In this document: piece by piece, positions 12,001 to 22,300 of the stretch
Position numbering within the stretch: the stretch's first letter is position 1
Layout: each line of letters starts with the position of its first letter
NCBI GenBank assembly: GCA_030144725.1
Contig: JASKMD010000006.1
Span: 632,418-696,417, forward strand
Direction: 5' to 3'
From: Haematococcus lacustris
Taxonomy: Eukaryota > Chlorophyta > Chlorophyceae > Chlamydomonadales > Haematococcaceae
DNA: 64,000 nucleotides
The notes under the pieces: model-generated
What the model was told of the DNA's origin: nothing
Database searches by the model: none
What the model saw: the letters and a program-made list of their open reading frames with translations, nothing else
Program-made: the position numbers and the translations under genes

Positions 12001-15000
12001 GAGCAAAGCCACGCTGCCTATGCGCCTGGCCTGCGGGCGGCAGGGCTGGGTACCACATCCAGACGTAGGTCTGTTCAGTGCGGGGAGGTGCTGACGACAA
12101 GCACCCTCCCAACCACCTTCGGCCTGCAACCGCACTCACAACCTCGCTTGGACCCTTATGCACTGTCACACGCTGCAACGGTGAAGACAATAGGCCAGCT
12201 ATTGAGCGCTGCTGACCGGCTACAAGCTGAAGCCGTGCAAGGCCAGCAGCAGCGGGAAATAGACCAGCAGCACCAGCAGCACCAGCAGCAAGGACAGGAA
12301 GAGCACCCCTCCGCTCCAAACCTCTCTGGCCCCTCGCCCTCCCCCCAGTGCTGTGTCTACACCAACCCCCTGTACCCACCAGCCACTGCAGCACCATTTC
12401 CAGGGCCTGTGTCACGGCCCCCTTCCCCTCCCACCGTCCTCCCACCACCCTCCTGCCCACCCCCCCAGGAAGCTGCCCCTGCCCCCGCCCCTGCCCCCGC
12501 CCCTGCCCCTACCCCTGCCCCCGCCCCCGCCCCCCTCATGCCCCTAAGCCATGCCCAGCTGCTCCGGCTGCCCCCTGCCCGTACCCCTTCCCGGTTAGGG
12601 CGGGCCCCCCTCAGCACCTCCCCCCGCACTTCTGCCCCCCAGCCCCTGCACCCCCAGCCGTCCCCCCTGTCTCAACCCAGCCTGCATTGGGCCGACCCCA
12701 CCGAGGCTGGCAGCCCCAAGGCAAGGCCAGCTATGGGCTCCCCCCAGGCCAGCCTGCCGTCCTCCCTCCTGCAGTACTGCCTCTCCCCTACATCACCCCC
12801 ACCCGCACAGCCCCCACAGCCTGTGTTATCCTCCAGAAGGCTGGAAGACCGACTCAGTTTGCAGGACCATTCCCCTTCCATCGCAGCTCGCTCCCCCTCC
12901 CTCCCCTTGCAGCCGCAGCGACCGCCCACCCTGCTCAACACCACGCTGCTCAGCAGTCTATCCCCACACCCCACACCCTCAAGCCAATCCCTGTCAGCGG
13001 GCCCACTGCCCTCCCACCTCCAGGCTGGCCTGTCCCACCTCCCTGGTCCTCTGGGGTCAGGCACTCAGTCCCCAGTCTGGCTGCAAGGCCCAGAGCTGGG
13101 GCCCCAGGGACCCCGCAGCTCTTCTTGGCAGCCCAGTTCCATGCCCCCTGCCGCATGTGCCACCTTCCTGTCAGCTTCCCTGCCGCCCAGTAGCACAGTG
13201 GAGTGGTACCTCAGGCCAGACACCCACACCGACTCGCAGCAACAGCCCGGCTTGGGTCCTTGCCTCAAGCTGCCGCAAAGGTTGCACCAGGACAGTGCAG
13301 GCCTGCCTGCTGATCCAGCAGGTCCGGCTGATCTTCACAAGCTCTCAGCTGCGGCATGGCTGCCAGTGCCTGCAGCGCTGACCTCAGCCACACAGCCGTC
13401 GCCTCAATCAACAACATTTGCACCCAATGAGCAGTTGGCATTCAGCACTTCATTGCAAATGCCCAGTGGGTTGGCAGCACCCTTGGTTATGGCTTCATAT
13501 GGACAGGCAATGCCTGTTCCTGCTGCTCCTGACCAGACTCTGGTTAGCCCTTCACAAAGCCTGGAAGGGCCGGGGTCGAGCAGGACAGTCCAAGGAATTC
13601 CCGCACGCTTGCCCTCCACCTTCAGGCCCTCACACCTCAACCCTCGCTCACACCTTGCCCTTCGCCGGGACAGCGGCAGCCGGGTTGCTACTTGCACCAG
13701 CAACGGCATCGGCACCAGCACCGCTGACGTTGTCCGACAGCCGGCCCTGGCCGCAGCCGGGCGCAGCTTCCCTGCGGTCGCACTCACACTTCCCACGTCA
13801 TTCTCACACCCGACCCGGCTAGCCGCCGGCGTTGGTCTGGGCGCCGTGAGTAGCGATACCGGCGCGTCCGGCCCGCCTAGCCCACGGGGCAGCACCTGCG
13901 ACCTTGGTCAGGAGATGCGCGAGATCAGTGACTGCGGTGTGAGTGCTTATGTTCATGGTGACAGCCAGCTGCTGCTCTCCACCACCACCCCGTCCACCGC
14001 CCTGCACTCCCCTGAGCGTCAGAGCCCTAACCAGCACAGCAGCAAACTACCGCCAGGGCTGGCAGTGCCAGCAGGCGGTGGGGCTGGCAATGCCTGGCTG
14101 CTCCATTCCCCTACCCAAGGCCCCAGCACCTTGGGTTGGGGCGGAAGTGTGAGCGGCAGCCCTGTCACTCCAAAAGACACGTGGTACATGGACCGGCTGC
14201 TACTGGGCGTGATGCACTCTGCACACAGCCGTTCAGCTGCCCGCCACCACAGCAATGGGGGGGCCCTCACTCCTAACTCTTCCCGCCCTGGTCGCAGTGT
14301 GGGAGGGGCGTCGCCAGCAGGGGGAGCAGCAGCAGGGGCAGAGACACCCCCTGCCCACAGCGGCCAGCTGGGGGTGACTGGGTGCCGGGCCAGAGTGTCG
14401 CCACTGCAGGGGTTGGGGCAGGCAGGCAGGAGTGGCAGGAGCGAGGTGGGAATGGGCAGAGTCAGGGCTGTGGCAGCCCGGCAGGGCACCATGTCTGTCA
14501 GTGCAGCCGCACCGCTGACCCTGCCACAGCGCATGGTGTCGCTCTTCACGCTGGCAGGCAGGGGCAACCCGGCAGCAGTGTCTGCCCTGGTGAGTCCTGT
14601 GGGCTCTGGATTCGTGGGGCTTTTGTCTGTGGGGCTGTGGGGCTATGGGGCTGTGGTTAGGTACAAGCTGCTCTCCCGTGGTGCTGACGGTTGGAGGGAC
14701 TAAGCGCAGTGCTCCCACACTCAGCCCCACATCCAGCTGCGTCGTCCCTTTACCCCGGTCAGGCACTGGATGATGTCGTTCACAGGAAGTGATCAATCTC
14801 AAGGGAGTATGCACATTGAAAACTGTGATTATGGTATTTACAGGGGACCGGGTGGTGGTATTCCAGCCAGTATGCTGGATGAACTTGTAAGCATGACATA
14901 AAAACCAGCCAGGTCTATGGAGTCAGCAAGGACATCCAGTAGCACCACATATGCTGCTGATTGCTTGCTTAATGCACGGCTGCTGATGCACTCGGGATGC

Positions 15001-18000
15001 TGGGGTGATCAACTTGAACAGGAGTAAGAGCAGGGTGCTTGGGCAGGGTATTGCCTGGTAAACAGGGTCAGCTCCATGACCCCGGCCTTCCACTTCTGAG
15101 CCACCCTGCTGCCCCAGTATCCTCCTGCTACTGCTACTGCTGATGATGGCTGCTACTGCTGCCACTGCTGATGGTGATGGTGGTGTTTGCTGCTGCTGCC
15201 ATTGCTGCCATTGCTGCTGCCATTGCTGTGTCAGGAGCTACGGCAGCAGCAGGCTGAGGACGCCGCCTATGCTGCCAAGCTGCCTGGGCAGGAGGCTCTG
15301 CAAGCCATGCTGTCAGCCCGCTCCTTCCCCAGCCTCACATCACAGTTGCACCTGCTGCTGAGACGAGGCGTAGTCAAGTGAGGTTTGGGGAGGAGGGGCA
15401 GCGAGGGGAGCGAGCTATATCAGGTGGCGTTGCAATGCACCACCTTGATGCAATGGCTGGCAGCTGGAGAGGTGCTGGCTAGTAGCTGCCTAGAAGCTGG
15501 TAGGTAGCTGGTGGGTAGCTGGTGGGTAGCTACAGAAGCTGGTAGAACAGAGATGATGACGCCTTGTGGCTTGGCCGTGGTGTATCATGGTTGTTCAGGT
15601 ACCTACGCTGCTTCTGGCCACTGAGGGTTGTGGACACGCTGCTGCTGCTGACTGCGGCCTTCATCATTGGTGAGCTCCAGCATGATCAAGCCTGAATACA
15701 TCTGCTGTGGTGATTGCTATGTGCTTAGCGTCAGCATGAGGGCTGAGGTTCAAAGCCGAGGCTGAGCCTAGGGCTGTGCAGGGGGCTGTGGTATAGGCTG
15801 AAGATAAGGCCGATTCTGAGGCTGCGCAGGAGGCTGATGCCAAGGCTGCCTGCCCACTGCAGGCACCATCCACGGCACCTCCTGGGGCCTGAGCTCCGTG
15901 CCCTCCAACGCCGTCATGGCCATGACCTGCCTGGGTGTGCTGTCCACCGTGACCCACCTGCGCACCTTCTCCAGCCAGCGCCTGCTGCTGCAGCGGGAGG
16001 TCGCATCAGGGGTGGGCATGCCGGCCCAGTTCCTGGCAGCCAACATCATCGACCTGGTGTGGGTGTTCACAGCACCAGCCTTGTATCTGGCGCCATACTA
16101 TAACCTCACGCTGCCGGTCAGTGGCCATCAGGGGCAGGAGACGCCCCTCCCTCCCCTCCCTCTCAGTGAGCCAGTAGCTAAGTAGGCGCACTGCCCAGGA
16201 GCAAGCCTGCTGTTGATGCTGCCATGCGAACAGTTCCAGTTCTAATACCCAGCATTGGTTCCATGCCCAAGTAGGGAGGTTCCAATGCCCAGCAGCCATG
16301 CCAGGCAAGCGGCTTTGCGGCGTGAACCAACAGCAGCAAGCCTGCTTGCCCAGACCTTTCCTTGCCTAGCTGACAAGCTGACTTCTCACCTCTCTGAGGC
16401 TGGGCAAGACAGGAGCAAACCAAGCTTGGCTGCAAAACTAGCCAACAGCTTCACATCTCATAGCTTTTACGCAGTGACTGCTTGCTCACTATTGTTGTGG
16501 GTATGGTGCTTGGACTGCAACACATGCCTTGCTCTGCATGGCTGTGACATGAAAGCTCAGATCACGAGCTGTTGCTCTTAGGCCTTTGCCTGCTGCTGCT
16601 GCTGCTGCTGCCTCTGCTGCCTCAGCTGCGTATGAGGGATGTCGTGGTGAATGGTGTTGGTGCTGCCGCCTATAAGCGATGTCGTGGTGAATGGTGTTGG
16701 TGGTGTTGCTGCTGCTGCTGCTGCTGCTGCTACTGCTGTGGTGTGCAGCGCATGGCGTGGGGCACCTACTACCTGGTGGGCCTGCTGGTATGTTGGTGGA
16801 CCAGCGGCACGGCCTACCTGGTGGCAGCCACCCTGCCCCCCAGCACCGTGCTGATGAGCGGTGTGTTTGTGGCGCTCATCATGGGGGCATTCGTGCAGGT
16901 GGGCTGGGCTGGGAGGCGGCTCAAGGGGTGTGAGGGAGGGGAAAAGCATGGCCATGGTAGCCATTAGGGGCTGGCAAGTTGATCAATCAGTTGGTTAGTT
17001 GGTTGATCAATCAGTTGATCAGTCAGCTGATCAGTCAGTTGATCAGTCAGCTGGTCAGTCAATTGATTGTTGGTTGATCAGTCAGCTGATCAGTCAGCTG
17101 ATCAGTCAGTTGATTAGTTTGGTGATCAGTCAGCTGATCAGTCACTTGATCAGTCAGCTGATCTGTCAGCTGATCTGTCATTCTATGGGTATGATACTAC
17201 TCATAGTGTAGGAGTGACCAAATGGGAGTTGGAGGGAGACTGTGGGGATGGGAGGGGTAAACTAACTGGAGACCCTGTTAACTATGCCTTGGGTGGCCAG
17301 GCAGGTCAGGTGTCCATACAGCCTACCTGTCATGGCTGGTGGTGGCGCTGCAGCACGTACAGCCTGCATGTGCCTGCATGCTGGCATGCACCCAGGGCCT
17401 CACCCCAACCATAGCTGCTGGCCGAGGCACCTTCTTGGAGGTTCTGATGGGCCTGTCATACAACAGGTATGCGGCCAGCTGGTGCGGTTGCGATTAGGGT
17501 TAAGCTTAGGTTCAGCTAACTCTAACCCTAAACCTAAACCTAAACCCTGTGATGGCTGTTGCGGTTCCCCAGTCATTGGCTGCGGTGTATGCAATCAGCC
17601 TGGCTTGTGGCTGGGTAGCGGGGTGTCTGTACGTGCCCTGCGCTTCACCACCCTACACCACCCTCATCAGCGCAGGGGTGGGTCAGCGCACCTGTGCGCC
17701 CAGTGGCCTCTCAACCTCTCAACCTGTCAGTTCAAGCACCCTTCCCTTCACTGCCTGCACTCAAAACTTCTTTGTGTGATGGAACTGAGTAATTGCTGCA
17801 GTAGGGGTGGCTGAGCGGGGTGAGTGGGGTGGGTGTTGCCCTTCTGCCCTCGCTGGTAATCCTACTACTACCGCACTCTACGTTGCCCCTGCTGCTTTTG
17901 CCTTGGCTTGCTGCCCTGCCAGCCCCGCCACCCCTGCTGCCCCGCCACCCCTGCTGCCCTGCCACCCCTGCTGCCCCTGCTGCCCTGACACCCCTGCTGC

Positions 18001-18923
18001 CCCTGCTGCCCTGACACCCCTGCTGCCCCTGCTGCCCTGACACCCCTGCTGCACCTGCTGCCCTGACACCTCTGCTGCCCCGCTACCCAGGTGGGCCATG
18101 GAAGCCCTTACCCTGAGTGAGTACCGCCACTACCAGGACAACCTGCGCAACGTGCTCATCATGCTGGCCAAGGTGGGGTGCCCCTGCTCACACCTGCCCT
18201 GGTGTGATAGCTGCAACCTGGATGGTAGCATGAGTGTCTGCTCGGCCTCTTTGTCACCCACCCACGCATGCTCATGGTACTGCCCTTGCCATTGTGCCGC
18301 ATGACAAACACTCATGGTGCAAGTGAGGACCATGGCTGATGGTGGGTGCACGAGAGTTGTAGGGTGGAGAGCCTGCAGCCTAGTCCTGGGCCACCCTGCA
18401 CTGATGACGGCGCTGACCCACTGCGGACCTGCGTAGGGCATTGGGCTGTGTGGTGTGGATGTCCTGCTGGTGGACGACGGGCTGGACGCCGTCAGTCCTC
18501 AAGAGGCTCTCAGCTTCCTGAGGCTGCAGGTGTGCTCAAGACTGGCACAGCTGCCCTGTCTGGGTCAGGGCCAGGGTGAAAGTCAGGGTCAAGCCAGGGG
18601 TTGGTCTGGGGGTACAAAAGGGCAGGTCTTGCCTAGCACCTGCCAGGTGCCTGCTCTGGGCTTGTTCCGTGGCAAGCCACCAACCTAGTCTCCCCTGCAT
18701 TCAACATTGGCCTCGTCACACCATATCAGCCCTCACTGCAACCTCTGATTCTCTCTAACCCTATGCCTCACCCCATGCTACTTCCCCCACTGTGCAGGAG
18801 AGCTTCACGTTTGAGTCATGCCAGCCCTACATCAGTGACGCGTACATGGTGCTCTTTGGCCTGGGTCTAGGCATGCGCTTGGTCGCGTTCCTGTGCTTGC
18901 GCTTTGCTCCCCGGCAACAGTAG
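1..18923 (+). CDS. ABCG half-transporter, plant ABCG24/28 type, 5' end outside window
   Basis: Membrane ABC exporter; substrate not predictable. Exons (about): 278-401, 496-680, 1035-1142, 1633-1734, 2399-2527, 2879-2974, 3509-3619, 4000-4080, 4730-4835, 5058-5118, 5617-5695, 5915-5982, 6386-6508, 6851-6920, 7329-7405, 7750-7837, 8577-8743, 8987-9074, 9485-9543, 9986-10110, 10428-10534, 11086-11151, 11401-14589, 15235-15377, 15599-15669, 15863-16116, 16749-16898, 17396-17466, 18091-18172, 18437-18529, 18798-18923 (TAG). Order: Cys-rich extracellular region (exons to 2974), Walker [11 protein letters not shown]-loop PQDD, signature ISGGQRKR, Walker [14 protein letters not shown]-loop VIHQPR, a degenerate EF-hand loop ([12 protein letters not shown]), a 1063-codon Pro/Ser/Gln/Ala-rich exon, then membrane helices of the ABC2 type with the [13 protein letters not shown] coupling region. 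Phases agree from 496 onward; exon 278-401 to 496 does not join in phase. At least ~2090 residues, far longer than plant relatives (~1100). The donor after 9074 is GC. Family identity is secure; the start is missing. Confidence 0.93.
1741..1965. repeat. 60-bp pyrimidine minisatellite
   Basis: About 3.5 copies of a 60-base unit made of CCCCCT words with one TGGCTCCCCTTCC marker each, in an ABCG intron. Confidence 0.9.
2625..2818. repeat. GACC/GACT tetranucleotide array
   Basis: About 190 bases of GACCGACTGACC-type repeats in an ABCG intron, open in several frames by periodicity only. Confidence 0.9.
5708..5862. repeat. GGCA-type tetranucleotide array
   Basis: GGCAGGCAGGCG repeats in an ABCG intron. 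The same tetramer recurs at 35070-35172 (hydrolase intron) and 39670-39715, and its complement at 21300-21430 and 38650-38800. Confidence 0.9.
7945..8293. repeat. TGCAC pentanucleotide array
   Basis: About 70 near-perfect TGCAC units in an ABCG intron, with an internal block of CGCAC variants at 8170-8235 flanked on both sides by pure TGCAC. Confidence 0.95.
9841..9965. repeat. 62-bp tandem duplication
   Basis: Two near-identical copies (9841-9902 and 9904-9965) beginning GTTAGTCTGCATGACGTG, in the ABCG intron just upstream of the EF-hand exon. They differ at a few bases only. Confidence 0.85.
11401..14589 (+). other. Giant low-complexity exon within the ABCG gene
   Basis: A single open exon of 1063 codons lies between the EF-hand part and the membrane domain. 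It is rich in Pro, Ser, Gln and Ala, with runs such as alternating Ala-Pro around 12472-12535 and Gln/His around 12262-12295. No known fold is visible; it is probably a disordered cytoplasmic linker. Its flanks join in phase 0 on both sides (donor GTAAGC at 11152, donor GTGAGT at 14590, acceptors CTGCAG and GTCAG), so it reads as true coding sequence and not a retained intron. Confidence 0.8.
16985..17180. repeat. GATCAGTCAGCT dodecamer array
   Basis: About 15 units of a 12-base repeat in an ABCG intron, each carrying a GATC site. Confidence 0.88.
17915..18090. repeat. CTGCCCCTGCTGCCCTGACACC minisatellite
   Basis: Tandem pyrimidine-rich units reaching the acceptor of the ABCG exon 18091-18172. 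Confidence 0.85.
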
Positions 18924-19346
18924 GGGAACATGGCCGTCACTCAGCTTGATGGGGCTTGCAGTCAGCTCCTGGCTGGGTGGCCAAGTTAAAGTTTGAAAAC
19001 CAGAGCCATGCTAATTGCTTAGAATGCTGTTCGCTGAGGATTTGCCCAGAGATAGTTTGTATGCCATTTACCGTTGTTGTCATGCAGCCACTACATTGTC
19101 GCACCATAGGATTGTTCAATATTGAAGATGGCAGAGGGAGCAGCCACCGTATGCTGTGTTATCTAGCCACCTGAAAGTCAGAGTAGAGCCTGGTGGTATC
19201 TCGTGATGTGTGTATCCGCGTGCTGGTGACTGTACGTTTGATGTTACTTATGACGAAGTGAAGAGGAAGACGTGCACCACATGCAGATTCAAAAGCCGAC
19301 GATGTGCGATTAGACAGCCCTCGCCCGCACGGCAGCCTGTTGCACG
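18924..19346. other. Intergenic spacer between ABCG and RanBPM-like genes
   Basis: About 420 bases between two genes in the same orientation. It must hold the ABCG 3' untranslated region and the promoter of the next gene. I see no TGTAA signal, no TATA-like element that stands out, and no coding sequence. Confidence 0.5.
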
Positions 19347-22300
19347 ATGGAAAGTCGGTACAGCATGCCGTCAGCACTGGAAACTAGGGTGACGTCCTCG
19401 CGGAACCAAAATGCGTTGAGCCTTCTCAAGGTTGGCCGCTTGCATGCAGCGAAGCTTTCTTCGCCATTTGACGCGCAGCCCGCTGGTGCCCGCAGATTGA
19501 AGGGTTTTGCGTGAAATACGTAGGTGCGTGAAGTACGTACAGGGTGACCTCGCAGACAGTGCCTTCAACGCTGTGAACACCAGGGATGCGGCACGAGCTC
19601 GGACGTAGCATCGTTTGTCTTGCCGGACCTGCAGGGCCTGGGGAGGAAGATTCTCAGGCAGCAACCACTCGCACCAACTACCCTGCCCCCCCCGACTGTC
19701 CCCTATACTACTTTGAGGTGTGGCGCCACCTGTCCTGCCCGCTGACTGCAGTGCACGTTGGGTTTCTTTGCCCAACACAGCCCAGTGCGCACTGCAGGGT
19801 CAGGTCACCAGCTGCAGAGCCACAGCGAGCCTTGGCAGCTATTCAGCAGTGGCAGCCGTCAGTGACAGCCGTCAATGACAGCCGTCAGTGGCAGCCGTCA
19901 GTGGCAGCCGCCAGCCGGCAGCGGCAGTGGGCAGTGGGCACCGGCAATGGCAGTGGGCAGTGGCAGGGGCCGCTCTCTGCAGGCCGATGATGCCAACTCT
20001 AGATGACGTCATGTGTGCTGTCAGTCAGTCAGTCAGGCTGCTGAGCTTGCCCATGGGATGATCTGCTTCCATCCCTACATCCCCAGACTGTAGCATGTTT
20101 GCATGAACAGCATGCTTGCATGCTCGCTTGCATGCTGAACCAGGTGAAAGTGGTTTCACAAGGCCAGAAAGGGTACATCGGCATTGGATATCAGACGGAG
20201 GGAGTGATCCTGGCCCGCCTGCCCGGCTGGGAGTCTCACAGCTATGGTGAGTGATGCAGCTCAGCTCAGGGGTGGGCAGGTCTCAGGGGTGGGCAGGTCT
20301 CAGGGGTGATCAGGTCCGTAGGGGTGGGCAGGGGTGATGAGGTCCTTAGGGGTGGGCAGAGCTCAGGGGTGGGCAGGGCTCAGGTGTGATCAGGGTCTTT
20401 AGGAGTGAGCAGGTCCTTAGGGGTGGTCAGGTCTCAGGGGCTGAGGAGGTCTCAGGGGTGGGCAGGTCTCAGGGGTCGTCAGGTCTTAGGGGCTGAGGAG
20501 GTCTGCCCTCATCACTTGTTGGCTCACATGAGCAGCTGGAAGTGCAACAACAGCAACAGCAGCAAGAACACTGCTGCCCTCCGCAGCCAGCCTCACCATT
20601 AACAACAGCAGCAGCAGCCACAGCAGCAGCGCAGTAGTCGACATCCACTGACACTGCTAGGTGGCCAAGTTCCAAACCTGGGCGATTGGCTGGTGGGTGC
20701 GGGTGGTTGGCTGGTGGTTGTGGGTGGTTGGGGTAGTTTGGTGAGCGTGGCTTGAGGTAAGGAGAGAGCGGTGTGCAGCAGTGGCATGGAGCTCATGTGG
20801 TCTGGCGTGCAGGCTACCATGGGGATGACGGCCACGTGTTCAACTGCCATGGCAGGGGCCGGGAGTACGGGCCCACCTACGGCACCGGGGACACCGTGGG
20901 CGCGCTGCTGAACCGGGTGGAGCAGAGCATCAGGTGACACAGCCTTGAGGGCCCACAGGGCTCTGCCAGCTGCTGCTCAGCCCCCAGCTGGGCAGAGAAC
21001 TGCCGCAGCTACTGGCTTGAGGTAGTCATGATGAAACTTGACAGATAACTGAGGAAAAAGTGCAGCTCCCAGCTGGATAGAGAACTGCTGAGGTTCTCTG
21101 CTGTGGAGTACAGCTGTGAAATTAAATAGTTAGAAAGCCAAGCCAGGCCAAGCCGAGCCAGGCCAAGCCAAGCCAAGCCAGTGGGAAAGTTTGGCTACCT
21201 GTGGGAGATAACTGAGCGGGAGCCAGCTGTGAACAAGCAGGTCCAGAAGGGCAGGAGGGGCTGGTCTAAGACTAAGACAAGCCAAGGCTCCCTGATCGCC
21301 TGCCCACCTACCCGCCCGCCCGCCTGCCCGCCTGCCTGCCTGCCCACCTACCCGCCCGCCCGCTCGCCCGCCTGCCCGCCTGCCTGCCTGCCTGCCTCCC
21401 TGCCTCCCTGCCCGCCTGTCCACTGCCCGCCCACCTGACTGCTGCTGTGCAGCTTCTTTAAGAACGGGCGGCCCCTGGGCGTGGCCTTCACCAGCGTGCA
21501 GGAGGACCGCCTGTTCCCCTGCGTGGGCCTACGGTCCCGCGGCGAGCAGGTCAGCCGCCTTCCCAACTCCCAGCCAACCCCACACACATTGTCACGTATA
21601 GTCACAAGCACACAATGATCACAACCCCGCCCATGGCCACCATGCTACACCCCATGCCCTAATGCTCCATGTCCACAGCAGTGGCAGTGTGACAGTGTGA
21701 GGGTGAGTGTGAGGGGGTGTGCCTGCAGGTGGTGGTGAACCTGGGGCTGTCTGGGGACGCCCCCTTTGCCGCTGACATTGCAGGCCTACATCTAGAAGTG
21801 AAGGCGCAGGTGAGAGGAGGGGACAGAGGAGGGGCAGGTGGGTAAGGTGGGTGGAGAGGCGTGGGCAGGGGGAGAGGGGGGGGTGATGGGCAGGGGGAGA
21901 GCAGGGGGAGAGGGGGAGGTGAGGGGCAGGGGGAGGGGACAGAGATGGATTGAGCATAGACCTGCTGCCCCCTCCCCCCCGACTACAGCCTGCCTACCCC
22001 TCTTGGTCTTGCACCGCAGACGCTGCGCGCTATAGCCTCCGTGCCCGTGCCCTTAACAGCATCCTCGCCCTCCCAGCCCCTGCTGCCCCTGCTCCTGTAC
22101 ACGCACCTGCTGCACCACCGCTGCTGGGACACGGCACGGCTGATTGCCAGGGACCTGCTGCAGCTTAATCCCGATGCTGCACCAGCAGCAGGGGCAGCAG
22201 CAGGGGAGGGGCCAGGGGCTGGGGCAGGGGCAGCAGCAGGGGCAATAGCAGGGCTGGCTATTGCATCAGGCACAGGGCCGTATCCAGCTGCCGCAACAGA

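Noticed and set aside
17484..17550. Telomere-like inverted tract as a chromosome-fusion scar
   Set aside because: The repeats are few and degenerate and lie inside an intact, spliced gene, so a fusion point is not supported.
19371..19778. Minus-strand 135-codon frame
   Set aside because: It is opposite the first exons of the RanBPM-like gene, whose plus-strand reading continues in phase into a clear SPRY domain.
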